A stretch of 64,000 bases of DNA from Desulfobulbaceae bacterium (GCA_024637145.1 JAGXFQ010000016.1:53153-117152); one strand, 5' to 3'; shown: positions 7,503 to 15,576, counted from the first letter of the stretch. Notes: generated by a model not told the origin, from the letters alone. Program-made: numbers and translations.

Positions 7503-9686
7503 ATGCGTCAACAATCTCTTTTTTCAGAACTGGCCAGCCCGCAGCGGCCCGGCCCCTCGTCAAGCATGACTGGTCTCAATTCCTCCCAGCTGGAGGCGGT
7601 TACCACCACCCAGGGCTCGGTGCTGGTCATTGCCGGGGCGGGCAGCGGCAAGACCCGGACCCTGGTGCACCGGATGGCCTATTTGGTGGAACAGGGGGTG
7701 GCGCCCGACTCCATCCTGCTCCTCACCTTCACCCGCAAGGCGGCCCAGGAGATGCTGAGCCGGGCTGCTCTGCTCATGGATGGTTCCTGTGGGGGGGTGA
7801 TGGGCGGCACCTTTCATGGCATGGCCAATCTCCTTTTGCGTCGTTTCGGCCGCTACACCGGTTATCCCGCCAATTTCACCATCCTTGACCGCTCTGATTC
7901 AGAAGGCATCATCAATCTCCTCAAATCCTCCCTGGGACTGAGCGGCGGCGGGCGGCGCTTCCCCTCCAAGCGGGTGATCATCAATATGATCAGTGGCGCG
8001 GTCAATAAGAATATCGATTTCAGCGACTACCTTGAGGAACGCTATTTTCATCTGGTGGAGTTCAGCGCCGACATAAACAGCATCCGTGAGCATTACGGCA
8101 ATTTTAAGCGCGACCATGCGCTCATGGATTATGATGACCTGCTGGTCAATTTCCGCGATCTGCTGCGCGACCATCCAGAGGCGCGCACCGAGATCTCCGA
8201 CCGTTTCCATTATGTGATGGTGGACGAATACCAGGATACCAACCGTATTCAGGCCGAAATCGTCGCCCTGGTCAGCAGCAGTCATAAAAACGTCATGGTG
8301 GTGGGTGACGATGCCCAGTCCATCTATAGTTTCCGCGGTGCTGATTTCAAGAATATCATGGATTTTCCGGACCTTTTTCCCGGCACCCGGATTGTGCGGC
8401 TTGAGGAAAATTACCGTTCCGCCCAGCCCATCCTGGAGGCCACCAATGCCATTATTTCCCAGGCGGCCGAGAAATATGCCAAGACCCTCTTTTCCAATAT
8501 CCCGGGGGCGGATAAGCCCTCTTTGTTCCGGGCCCGGGACGAGCAGGAGCAGGCCCGGTATGTTGTCGACAAGATCGAGACATTCCAGGGGGAAGGGGTG
8601 CCCCTTGCCGAGATGGCCGTTCTTTTCCGCTCCGGCTTTCACTCCTACAAGCTGGAACTGGAGCTTGCCAACCACCAGATCCCCTTTGAGAAACGGGGCG
8701 GTATGAAGCTCACCGAGTCGGCCCATGTCAAGGATGTCATTTGCTATTTGCGGATTATCAGCAATCCGGCGGATCATCTTTCCTGGAACAGGATCCTGCT
8801 GCAGATTGACAAAGTGGGGCCCAAAACCGCTGAGAAGATGTTGGCCGCTATCCGGGGGGCGGAGACCCCGCTGCAGGCCCTGGATGGCTATAAGGGCGGC
8901 AAGGTCTGGCAGCCCGGCCTGGATCGTCTGGTGAAGGCTTTGCACGGTCTGGCTCGGCTGGAGAGGCCCGGGGCCCAGCTTGAGCAGGTCCTTGACTATT
9001 ACCGGCCGATTTTTGAGCGCATCTATCAGGACGATTACCCCAGTCGCAGCCGCGATCTTGATCAGCTTGGCGAGCTGTTGGCCGGCTATGACAACCTCCA
9101 GGATTTTATTGATGATACGGCCCTGGATCCTCCCCAGGAGGCAGCATTGCAAAATCCCGACGCGGATCGGCTGATCCTCTCCACCGTCCACTCCGCCAAG
9201 GGGCTGGAGTGGAACAAGGTCTTTGTCCTTAACCTGGTGGAGGGAAAATTCCCCTCCGGCCAGGCCCAGCTCCCGGAAGAGAGGGAAGAAGAGCGCCGTC
9301 TTCTCTATGTGGCAGCCACCCGGGCCCGGGAACATCTCTTTTTCATCGCCCCCCGACTCACCGCCGGCCCGGACCGGATGCCCCAGACGGCCATGGTCAG
9401 CGAATTTATCTCGGCCCTGGCCCCTGAACTCCTGGCCGGGCCGGCCAGGCGACAACCATTGCCCCCCTGGCCGGAGACTCCGGCCTCTACCGCCTCCATG
9501 GCCGGCAAACCACCCTCTGCATCGGTAGACATTGCTGAATGCACAACAGGCAGGCCTGTGCGCCATAGTTTTTTTGGTGAGGGCAAGGTGATCAAGGTGA
9601 CTCTGCCCAAGACCGTGGAGGTCTTCTTTCCCCGCCATGGTCTCAAAAAATTACATCTTGATTATGCCAAGCTGGAAGTTTTATAA
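7503..9686 (+). CDS. UvrD/PcrA-family SF1A DNA helicase
   Basis: 727 residues with the full superfamily 1A motif set: Walker A AGAGSGKT (44-51), motif Ia LLTFTRKAAQEM, motif II VDEYQDTN with D241-E242, motif III GDDAQSIYSFRGAD, motif IV/V STVHSAKGLEWNKVF and motif VI LLYVAATRAREH. The last ~40 residues (HSFFGEGKVI to the end) resemble the small Tudor/SH3-like tail of PcrA/UvrD. It should unwind DNA 3' to 5' in repair or restart. The N-terminal ~20 residues before GLNSSQLEAV are extra; ATG 7503 has AAGGTG upstream, and ATG 7566 is an alternative. Confidence 0.9.
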   Translation: MRQQSLFSELASPQRPGPSSSMTGLNSSQLEAVTTTQGSVLVIAGAGSGKTRTLVHRMAYLVEQGVAPDSILLLTFTRKAAQEMLSRAALLMDGSCGGVMGGTFHGMANLLLRRFGRYTGYPANFTILDRSDSEGIINLLKSSLGLSGGGRRFPSKRVIINMISGAVNKNIDFSDYLEERYFHLVEFSADINSIREHYGNFKRDHALMDYDDLLVNFRDLLRDHPEARTEISDRFHYVMVDEYQDTNRIQAEIVALVSSSHKNVMVVGDDAQSIYSFRGADFKNIMDFPDLFPGTRIVRLEENYRSAQPILEATNAIISQAAEKYAKTLFSNIPGADKPSLFRARDEQEQARYVVDKIETFQGEGVPLAEMAVLFRSGFHSYKLELELANHQIPFEKRGGMKLTESAHVKDVICYLRIISNPADHLSWNRILLQIDKVGPKTAEKMLAAIRGAETPLQALDGYKGGKVWQPGLDRLVKALHGLARLERPGAQLEQVLDYYRPIFERIYQDDYPSRSRDLDQLGELLAGYDNLQDFIDDTALDPPQEAALQNPDADRLILSTVHSAKGLEWNKVFVLNLVEGKFPSGQAQLPEEREEERRLLYVAATRAREHLFFIAPRLTAGPDRMPQTAMVSEFISALAPELLAGPARRQPLPPWPETPASTASMAGKPPSASVDIAECTTGRPVRHSFFGEGKVIKVTLPKTVEVFFPRHGLKKLHLDYAKLEVL

Positions 9687-9731
9687 GGGAAAACTGTTGA
9701 TGATTCCTATTTTTCAATCAGAGGTCAAGAG

Positions 9732-9905
9732 ATGAAGGAAGAGCAGAAGCATGTCCTGATTATCCTGGCGGTGGTATTTTCTATTGTGCTGGCCTATGTG
9801 CTCAGCGCCCTCTTTATGCAGCCCCAATTAAAGCAGGCCGATAATGCTCTGCAGCAGCCGGCAAACCGGCTGGAGTCCATTCGCGATGGCTTTCTGAAGA
9901 AGTAA
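9732..9905 (+). CDS. Small single-pass membrane protein (57 aa)
   Basis: A short uninterrupted frame reads MKEEQKHVLIILAVVF and onward: a charged start, one hydrophobic helix of about 20 residues (8-29), then a polar Gln-rich tail ending DGFLKK. GAGGTCAAGAG lies just before the ATG. It sits 45 bases after the helicase gene and about 100 bases before folC on the same strand. The clean topology and ribosome site support a real gene. No family recognised. Confidence 0.55.
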   Translation: MKEEQKHVLIILAVVFSIVLAYVLSALFMQPQLKQADNALQQPANRLESIRDGFLKK

Positions 9906-10007
9906 AGAGATGCCCTTTTTTCCTCCCTTATTGCCAAAAGAGCTACGCAGAACAGGAATGCCTATGTGGAGCAATGATGCCCTCAGTGGTGGCGAGGTCT
10001 GTTGCTG

Positions 10008-11324
10008 ATGAATTATCAGGAGGCCTGGGCCTATCTGGACAATCTCCAGTTTTTTAAGATTAAGCTGGGCCTGGATTCCCTGGCCGGCTTTCTGGGCCAA
10101 GTGGGGAACCCCCAGGACACCCTCTCCTGTGTCCATGTGGCCGGCACCAACGGCAAGGGCTCGGTAGCCATGAACCTGCTCACCCTGCTCAAGGGGGGAG
10201 GGTATAAGGTGGGTCTCTATACCTCTCCCCATCTGAGTTCGGTCCGCGAGAGGTTCCGGATTAATGACGACTACATTTCCGAGGAGGAGTTCGCCGCCAT
10301 TGCCACCCAGATCGCCGCTGTTCTGGGCGACCAGCAGATCACCTATTTTGAATTTACCACGGCCCTGGCCTTCCTCTGGTTTGCCGGGCAGCAGGTGGAT
10401 CTGGTCATCCTTGAGGTGGGGTTGGGAGGCCGCCTTGATGCCACCAATATTGTCCGGCCCCTGGTTTCGGTGATCACCAATGTCTCCATGGACCATGAGG
10501 CCTATCTGGGCACCACCCTGGCCCAGGTGGCCTTTGAAAAGGCGGGCATCATCAAGGAGGGTGTGCCGGTGGTGAGCGGGGTGGCTGCCGATGTCAGCCA
10601 AGAGGTGGTGGTGGCTCGTTGCGCCGAGCTGGGGGCGGAACTGCGGCTGCTGGGCCGTGACTTCCAACATGAAAATGAGGGAGAGGGGCAGTGGACCTAT
10701 CAGGGGGTGGGGAGAAGGATGTCCGGCCTCAGATGTGGCATGCGGGGCGCCTACCAGCGGGATAACGCCTCCCTGGCCCTGGCTGTTTGTGAACTCCTTG
10801 ACGGCATGGGCTGGCCCTTGGCCGAGCAGGTGAGGCGCGATCAGATCGCCAAGGTCTCTTGGCCGGGAAGGCTGGAATATTTCTCTCTTGACCAAAAAGG
10901 CCACAGGGAGGCGGAAGGGGATCTTTCGCCAGGGGGTCGGCGTTATCTTCTTGATGGCGCCCATAATCCAGCGGGCATGGAGAGTTTATGCGCCAGCCTG
11001 GGCCAGGACTTTGCCTATCAGCGCCTGATATGTGTCTGGGCCGCCATGGCGGATAAGGATATTGTCACCTCCCTGGCCACCATCTCTCCCTGCTGCGATG
11101 TCCTGGTCTTCACCCGCCCGGAATCAGAGCGTTCTGCCACCCCGGAGCAACTGCGGGCCGCCCTGGGCCCTTTTGGGGGCGAGATCCATGTGGAGCTTGA
11201 CGTGGAGGAGGCCCTGGAGAGGGCCCGGACCCTGGCTGGTGCCGGTGATCTCATTCTGGTGGCCGGTTCACTCTATCTGGTGGGGGCGGCCCGCCGCTTT
11301 CTTCTTGGGGAGCTGGTCGAATGA
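10008..11324 (+). CDS. folC: Folylpolyglutamate synthase / dihydrofolate synthase FolC
   Basis: 438 residues. The Mur-ligase-type P-loop GTNGKGS (46-52), the TSPHLSSVRERFRI segment and the C-terminal DGAHNPAG motif (~318) are all present. The enzyme adds glutamate to folates, and in many bacteria also makes dihydrofolate from dihydropteroate. I start at the ATG at 10008, which has GAGGT nine bases upstream; an in-frame TTG six bases earlier is too close to that site. The stop overlaps the next ATG in ATGA. Confidence 0.93.
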   Translation: MNYQEAWAYLDNLQFFKIKLGLDSLAGFLGQVGNPQDTLSCVHVAGTNGKGSVAMNLLTLLKGGGYKVGLYTSPHLSSVRERFRINDDYISEEEFAAIATQIAAVLGDQQITYFEFTTALAFLWFAGQQVDLVILEVGLGGRLDATNIVRPLVSVITNVSMDHEAYLGTTLAQVAFEKAGIIKEGVPVVSGVAADVSQEVVVARCAELGAELRLLGRDFQHENEGEGQWTYQGVGRRMSGLRCGMRGAYQRDNASLALAVCELLDGMGWPLAEQVRRDQIAKVSWPGRLEYFSLDQKGHREAEGDLSPGGRRYLLDGAHNPAGMESLCASLGQDFAYQRLICVWAAMADKDIVTSLATISPCCDVLVFTRPESERSATPEQLRAALGPFGGEIHVELDVEEALERARTLAGAGDLILVAGSLYLVGAARRFLLGELVE

Positions 11325-11635
11325 GTGAGGATTTCTATTTTGACGGGGTGGATGAAGGCCTTATCCGCCAGGAAAGAGACAAGGCGCGCAAGCTGCGGAA
11401 AAGCGGCTGGTGGCAGAAGAGGATCGCCAGCGGCATCTGTTATTATTGTGGCAGGCAGTTCAAGCCCAAAGAGCTGACCATGGATCACCTGACGCCCCTT
11501 GGCCGTGGAGGCACAAGCAATAAGGGCAACCTGGTTGCCTCCTGCAAAGAGTGCAATAATAAAAAGAAAAATCTGCTGCCCTATGAATGGGATGAGTATA
11601 TGGAAACCATCCACAGGGAGAGCCGGAAAGAGTAA
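11321..11635 (+). CDS. HNH-family nuclease-like protein
   Basis: 104 residues. A zinc-binding pair CYYCGRQF near 42 and CKECNN near 74 flank the HNH core MDHLTPLGRGGTSNKGNLV. This is the compact HNH architecture found in many bacterial genomes beside housekeeping genes. The predicted activity is metal-dependent nicking or cleavage of DNA, but chromosomal copies of this size have no settled role. The ATGA overlap with folC suggests translational coupling and a resident gene, not a mobile intron. Confidence 0.82.
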   Translation: MSEDFYFDGVDEGLIRQERDKARKLRKSGWWQKRIASGICYYCGRQFKPKELTMDHLTPLGRGGTSNKGNLVASCKECNNKKKNLLPYEWDEYMETIHRESRKE

Positions 11636-11653
11636 AGGCCGCCCGGATATTTC

Positions 11654-12790
11654 CTAGCAGACGCAGCCCTTCAGGCTTTGTTCCGTGGCCTCCATCTCAC
11701 CAGCTTCACCCATGCAGATGCCGATCTCCCGCGCTGTTCTTACCCGGTTGCCTTCTGCGGGCACCTGTTTTCTTTTCTTGATGGCCTCGGCCAGGGGCAC
11801 CGAGGTCATGGCATCGCCGGCCAGGGCCACCATCTGGTCAAACTTCCCTTCTTCTGCCAGGCGGACGGCCATGGCCCCGAAGCGCAGGGCCAGCAATCTG
11901 TCAAAAGTGGTTGGTGAACCACCGCGCTGCAGATGTCCCAAAACAAGGGAACGGGTATCCTTGCCGGTGCGGCTCCGGATCTCGTTGGCGACCCACTCGC
12001 CGACACCGCCAAGAATTTTTTCCGACCTGCCGATCTCACCATAGCCTTTATGAATGACTTCTTGGTCCCTGGCCCTGGCCCCTTCGGCCACCACCACAAT
12101 GGCATATTCCTTGCCGTACAGCTCGTTGTTGTCTATTTTTTTACATACCTCGTCAATGTCAAAAGGGATCTCGGGAATCAGGACAATGTCGGCACCGCCG
12201 GAAATCCCTGAGTTCATGGCTATCCAGCCGGAATCCCGGCCCATCACCTCCACCACCATGACCCGGTCGTGGGATTTGGCAGTGGAGTGCAGCTTGTCTA
12301 TGGCCTCGGTGGCGGTGGAGACAGCCGTGTCAAAGCCAAAGGTGAGTTGGGTGGCCTCCAGGTCATTGTCAATGGTCTTGGGGACGCCGATGACGGGCAT
12401 GCCTTTTTCCGTGGCAAAACGGTGGGCGATTTCCAGACTGCCGTCACCCCCCACCGCGATATGACAGCCAAACCCCATCCGTTTGAAGTTTTTCATGATT
12501 CGATCGGAAACATCATGGAGTTCCGTTTCGCCGGCCAGATTTTCTATGGGCATGGCAAAGGGATTGCCTTTATTGGTGGAGCCGATAATGGTGCCGCCGG
12601 TGGCGGTGATATCCGCCACCATCTCGGGGGTGAGGCGGACCAGCTCGTCAAGGTTGAGCAGGCCCAGATAACCGCTGCGGCTGCCATACACCTCCCAGCC
12701 CCGGGCATGGGAGGCCTTGACCACCGCGTAGATAACAGCATTAAGACCTGGGGCGTCACCGCCGCCCGTTGAAATCACAATTTTCCGCAT
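11654..12790 (-). CDS. pfkA: 6-phosphofructokinase, Gly104/Lys124 type
   Basis: 378 residues. N-terminal STGGGDAPGLNAVI, the phosphoryl-donor motif VGGDGSLE (114-120) and the catalytic PKTIDND (137-143, base D141). The position equal to E. coli Gly104 is Gly (G117), which favours ATP. The position equal to Gly124 is Lys (K138), as in PPi-linked enzymes. This combination is typical of group III ATP-PFKs, so ATP use is the better guess. The start is ATG 12790 with AGGTG upstream, ten codons inside the open frame. It is convergent with the HNH gene, with only 18 bases between stop codons. Confidence 0.9.
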   Translation of the reverse strand: MRKIVISTGGGDAPGLNAVIYAVVKASHARGWEVYGSRSGYLGLLNLDELVRLTPEMVADITATGGTIIGSTNKGNPFAMPIENLAGETELHDVSDRIMKNFKRMGFGCHIAVGGDGSLEIAHRFATEKGMPVIGVPKTIDNDLEATQLTFGFDTAVSTATEAIDKLHSTAKSHDRVMVVEVMGRDSGWIAMNSGISGGADIVLIPEIPFDIDEVCKKIDNNELYGKEYAIVVVAEGARARDQEVIHKGYGEIGRSEKILGGVGEWVANEIRSRTGKDTRSLVLGHLQRGGSPTTFDRLLALRFGAMAVRLAEEGKFDQMVALAGDAMTSVPLAEAIKKRKQVPAEGNRVRTAREIGICMGEAGEMEATEQSLKGCVC

Positions 12791-13130
12791 AGGAATCACC
12801 TGGTATGAAGCTTTACACAAAAAAGATAAGGTAAAAAGTTAAGTGGGGTCGCTTTTTAACAATAATATAAAAAAGAGGTGTTCGTCAGACAAACCTCAAA
12901 AAATCTTTAGAAAAGATACTCTTTTTAGACGGAGACACCTGACTGACATTATTTAAGTTTCCACTTAAATTTAAGTTAATTGCTAAAACAGGGGTTGCTT
13001 CTGGCGACCAATGGTTTATTGTATGTAGTTATTGGGTATGACAGAGATGTTAGGCAATGCAGCTTTCATTCTGGTACCAGTCGACGAAAATAATATGAAC
13101 ATACCATAAGGCAATTCATAGGAGGATTTC
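12791..13130. other. AT-rich divergent intergenic region (pfk / selenoprotein)
   Basis: 340 bases with no convincing gene and a much lower G+C than the surroundings. It separates the divergent pfk and selenoprotein genes and must hold both promoters. The notable content is the set of TTAAGT/ACTTAA half-sites at 12953-12976 listed separately, and AGGTGT/ACACCT repeats around 12876-12950 that could form a loose hairpin. Promoter boxes could not be fixed with confidence. Confidence 0.5.
12953..12976. promoter_or_regulatory. Overlapping palindromes, candidate operator
   Basis: TTAAGT (12953-12958), ACTTAA (12963-12968) and TTAAGT (12971-12976) give two overlapping inverted repeats. The second, ACTTAAATTTAAGT at 12963-12976, is a perfect 14-base palindrome. 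The position between two divergent genes and the repeated half-site are typical of a regulator binding site. The regulator is unknown. Confidence 0.4.
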
Positions 13131-13469
13131 ATGCTAAAAATTACCGATAAGGCGATTGAGAATTTAAAGTCCTATCTGGAGCAGAACAGTATTGATTCTG
13201 CCATCCGGATAGCCATGATGCAGGGCGGCTGAGCTGGCCCTTCATTGGGATTGGCTCTGGATGAGCCAAAAGATAATGATGAAGTTGTCGATCAGGAAGG
13301 ACTCAAGTTTCTGGTTGAAAAAGGCTTGCTGGTTACCTGTGGCGAGATTCTTGTTGATTTTATGGAGGCTGGACCTCGTTCCGGTTTTTCCATTACTTCA
13401 AAGGTTCCCCTGGCCAGCGGCGGCGGCGGTTGCAGCAGCGGCTCCTGCAGCAGTGGTTCCTGCGGTTAA
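13131..13469 (+). CDS. HesB/IscA-like selenoprotein (UGA-decoded)
   Basis: 112 residues if the in-frame TGA at 13230-13232 (codon 34) is read as selenocysteine. The frame starts at ATG 13131 with a strong GGAGG site and ends in TAA. The residues around the UGA read MMQGG-Sec-AGPSLGLALDEP, where ordinary HesB-like proteins have Cys in G-G-C-x-G. Other features: a further Cys in LLVTCGEILVDF and a Gly/Ser/Cys tail ending GSCSSGSCG. A bSECIS-like hairpin follows the UGA, and selB is in the same window. HesB-like selenoproteins are a known class in this group. The expected role is Fe-S cluster or sulfur chemistry. A standard gene caller would split or miss it. Confidence 0.88.
13230..13269 (+). 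promoter_or_regulatory. bSECIS element of the HesB-like selenoprotein
   Basis: Downstream of the UGA (13230-13232), TTGGCTC at 13251-13257 pairs perfectly over 7 bases with GAGCCAA at 13263-13269. The 5-base apical loop is TGGAT, with a G at its second position. The loop G lies 26 bases after the UGA. Bacterial SECIS hairpins need a stem inside the coding region, an early loop G, and roughly 16-37 bases from UGA to loop, so all criteria are met by eye. Confidence 0.75.
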
Positions 13470-13494
13470 GGAACCAGCCTTTTCTTGTGTGCAT

Positions 13495-13530
13495 AAAAAA
13501 ACCCGGTCTGTTTTCAGACCGGGTTTTTTT
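13495..13530. terminator. Bidirectional intrinsic terminator
   Basis: AAAAAAACCCGGTCTG (13495-13510) and CAGACCGGGTTTTTTT (13515-13530) are perfectly complementary with a TTTT loop. It ends the selenoprotein transcript on the plus strand and can also act for the minus-strand zinc-ribbon ORF, whose stop codon touches its edge. Confidence 0.9.
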
Positions 13531-13747
13531 ATGGCACCTGCTTTTTTACCCATTCACCACAGAGGGCATCCTGCCACTCTTCGATCTGCTCGCGGTAGAG
13601 CTTAGCGTCCGCCTCCATCCCGCATGACCTGCAGGTGACCGTGGCCTTTGCTCAACGCCCCTTCAGGGTCGCCTTTCCGCCACAGAAGAGGCACCGCAGG
13701 GAGTTGTCGAGGCTGGACGTTGTCTGCTCTTTGAGGGGAGTGGTCAT
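13529..13747 (-). pseudogene. Lar-like zinc-ribbon ORF interrupted by an in-frame TGA
   Basis: Reading from ATG 13747 gives CLFCGGKATLKGR at 19-31, then TGA at codon 32 (13654-13652), then 40 further sense codons containing VTCRSCGMEAD and EQIEEWQDALCGEW before TAA. The two Cys pairs lie on either side of the TGA, and the spacing and final Trp-rich helix resemble Lar/Ogr-type zinc ribbons. The downstream half has no usable start, so the frame is a single broken or recoded gene. Simple nonsense mutation is the leading explanation. Selenocysteine readthrough is possible in a SelB-encoding genome, but no good hairpin follows the TGA. Confidence 0.5.
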
Positions 13748-13768
13748 CACCGGCAAGGGGCTAAAGTG

Positions 13769-13805
13769 AAAAAAAAAGGGATTCAGAAAAACCTGAATCC
13801 CTTTT
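13769..13805 (-). terminator. Intrinsic terminator of tRNA-His
   Basis: GGGATTCAG (13778-13786) pairs with CTGAATCCC (13793-13801). On the minus strand the hairpin is followed by a run of nine T, which lies directly downstream of the tRNA-His gene. This is a textbook intrinsic terminator. Confidence 0.85.
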
Positions 13806-13815
13806 GATAGTTATA

Positions 13816-13893
13816 TGGGGTGAGCGATGGGACTTGAACCCACGACCTCCGGAGCCACAATCCGGGGCTACCACCAGCTGAGCTACGCCCACC
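13816..13893 (-). tRNA. tRNA-His (GTG anticodon)
   Basis: The minus strand folds as a complete cloverleaf. The acceptor is GTGGGCG paired with CGCTCAC, the anticodon loop reads ATTGTGGC with GTG as anticodon, and the T arm is GTGGGTTCAAGTCCCAT. The histidine-specific extra G(-1) is encoded at 13893 opposite C73, and the CCA end is genomic (13816-13818). A promoter and a terminator of its own flank it. Confidence 0.96.
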
Positions 13894-13933
13894 ATGCATT
13901 TTCACTGCCAAGGCAGGTGAAAAGAACCTTTGT

Positions 13934-13962
13934 TGTATAATAGATTGGTTTGCTTATGGCAA
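13934..13962 (-). promoter_or_regulatory. Sigma-70-type promoter of tRNA-His
   Basis: On the minus strand TTGCCA (13962-13957) is followed after exactly 17 bases by TATACA (13939-13934). The tRNA begins about 40 bases downstream. Both hexamers are close to consensus with the ideal spacer. Confidence 0.7.
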
Positions 13963-13974
13963 GGGGAAATCGCT

Positions 13975-14634
13975 CTACCCAAGCTCCTTGCCGCAATGTT
14001 TACACTTGCTGGCCTTGTTCTTGACGATCTCCATACAGTCAGGGCATTCCTTCATGAAATTGTTTTTGAGGATCTCAATAATGGCCTGATTCTTCTGATG
14101 TTCAAGGGTGCCCTCCTTGTATTCCAGATTGCGCAGGGCATCGATACAAGAGAGGTCATTGAGGGGAATAAGGAGACTGCTGGCCTTCAGCCTGTTGTTG
14201 AGGCTCGATTTTTCATCTAAAAGGATACCCATAATCGGGGTGAGATCCTTGTCGGCCACACAGGTGTCAAGCTGGCTGGCCCAGGCGCATTCCTGATGAT
14301 AGCGGGTATTGGCCGCCATGATCACCTCAGGGTCAAGGACACTCCCGGTGAAGGCCATTTGGTTGCCAACCATCATCAGCTCGCCCTTTTCCTCATTGGC
14401 CAGCCGCATGTAACGATAGGAGCCCACATGTCCGTAAGCTGCCTCAATATGATCCCAGCCCTTGACATAGGGGGGGCATTGATCATTGAGGCAGACAAAC
14501 ATCACCTCGGCGCCCCAGCCCAGGCCGTCACCAATGTGGAAGGGCGGCGTTTCACAGGGGGAAAGCCTGGTCTGGCAATTGGGGCAATAAAATTCCATTT
14601 CACAGTAACGTAAACAGTCGTCTGCGCTGAGCAT
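13975..14634 (-). CDS. Conserved protein with zinc ribbons at both ends
   Basis: 219 residues. The N-terminal part contains YCPNCQTRLSPCE (~16-28) and later FVCLNDQCPPY, a four-Cys ribbon of the Ogr/Delta kind. The C-terminus ends in ECPDCMEIVKNKASKCKHCGKEL, a second CxxC...CxxC ribbon. The middle (~120-190) is helical and resembles a short HEAT-like stretch (SSLNNRLKASSLLIPLNDL). No signal peptide. The ATG at 14634 has GAGGAGA at good distance. The function is unknown; two zinc ribbons around a helical body suggest nucleic-acid or protein binding. Confidence 0.7.
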   Translation of the reverse strand: MLSADDCLRYCEMEFYCPNCQTRLSPCETPPFHIGDGLGWGAEVMFVCLNDQCPPYVKGWDHIEAAYGHVGSYRYMRLANEEKGELMMVGNQMAFTGSVLDPEVIMAANTRYHQECAWASQLDTCVADKDLTPIMGILLDEKSSLNNRLKASSLLIPLNDLSCIDALRNLEYKEGTLEHQKNQAIIEILKNNFMKECPDCMEIVKNKASKCKHCGKELG

Positions 14635-15018
14635 GGATGATCTCCTCTTGGCTGACCCGGGTATTTGAGGGTCTGGTGTTTGGAAAGCCTTTTTTTATGT
14701 ATAACAGAAACAGCCTGTCACCGTGTGCGGAAGGCGCTGTGCTGACGAATGTAAGCATATTATTATACATGATCAAGGCGGAAATAGCAATGGCTGCTTC
14801 TGTTGCCGCTAAAGAGAAAGCAGCATTGGCAGGGCGGCGGTGCACCAAAAGAGATGGGGCCAGGGTATCTTCCTCGTGGCCCGTTTTGCCACTAAAAAGG
14901 CTGCCGGCCACCAGCGCCGGGAGGGGCGCAAAAAAAGAGGCTGCCAAAATATATCTTTAAAAAGGGCGGCGGAAATGTTTCTTGACAGGGATGTTGTCCG
15001 ACTGCAGTTCCATTTCAA
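14635..15018. other. Intergenic region without a convincing gene
   Basis: 384 bases between divergent genes. Overlapping open frames exist on both strands here, but none has a ribosome site together with a recognisable protein pattern, and they shadow one another. The stretch 14820-14990 is purine-rich on the plus strand. A TTGACA at 14980-14985 could be a -35 box for the following M23-like gene, without a clear -10. Nothing else seen. Confidence 0.4.
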
Positions 15019-15576
15019 ATGGAGAGGGCGCTTTTGCAGATGATCAGTCTCGCAGAGTTTGGCAGTCTTTTTTCTGCCCTGAACAGCAAGAAAGAACACC
15101 TTTTCCGCTCCTGGCTTTTTGAGCCGGGCATGGGCTATAACGATTGGCAATTGTGGTGGCCGTCACCCCGGGAAAAACGACCCCGGCCCCATGAAGGAAT
15201 TGATTTTTTCTGTTATGAAGATCAGCTGGGCAAGCTACACAATCTGGGTACAAGTTTGGTGCCGGCGCCCTGTGGCGGCACGGTGGTTGCCCTGTGTGCC
15301 GATTTCCTGGGACAGTCGCTTTTTTTGCTGCCTGAGCAGCCGGCAGAGCAGGAGAGTCTCTATGTCCTGGCCCATATCTCTCCCCATCTTGGCCTGGGAC
15401 AGAGTGTGCGGCAGGGCGATGTGGTGGGCTCTGTGGCGGCAGCCCAGGGCCTGATTCCGGCGCATCTCCACGTCTCTTGCCTGCAGGGGAGGTGGCGTGA
15501 TCTGCCCCTGCAGCTCAGTTGGCCGGCGCTTCACGGGCAGCGGCAACTCCAATTTGTCCGGCCGTTTTTAGAATAA
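15019..15576 (+). CDS. M23 (LytM-like) metallopeptidase-fold protein
   Basis: 185 residues, or 178 if the second ATG at 15040 is used. The lysostaphin/LytM zinc motif HxxxD appears as HEGIDFF (~59), and the partner motif as AHLHVS (~154). Between them GTVVAL and VRQGDVVGSV supply the beta-strand turns of the fold. No signal peptide or membrane segment is visible. It may act in the cytoplasm, be degenerate, or be exported in another way. M23 enzymes cut peptidoglycan cross-bridges. The following gene starts 23 bases downstream. Confidence 0.65.
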   Translation: MERALLQMISLAEFGSLFSALNSKKEHLFRSWLFEPGMGYNDWQLWWPSPREKRPRPHEGIDFFCYEDQLGKLHNLGTSLVPAPCGGTVVALCADFLGQSLFLLPEQPAEQESLYVLAHISPHLGLGQSVRQGDVVGSVAAAQGLIPAHLHVSCLQGRWRDLPLQLSWPALHGQRQLQFVRPFLE

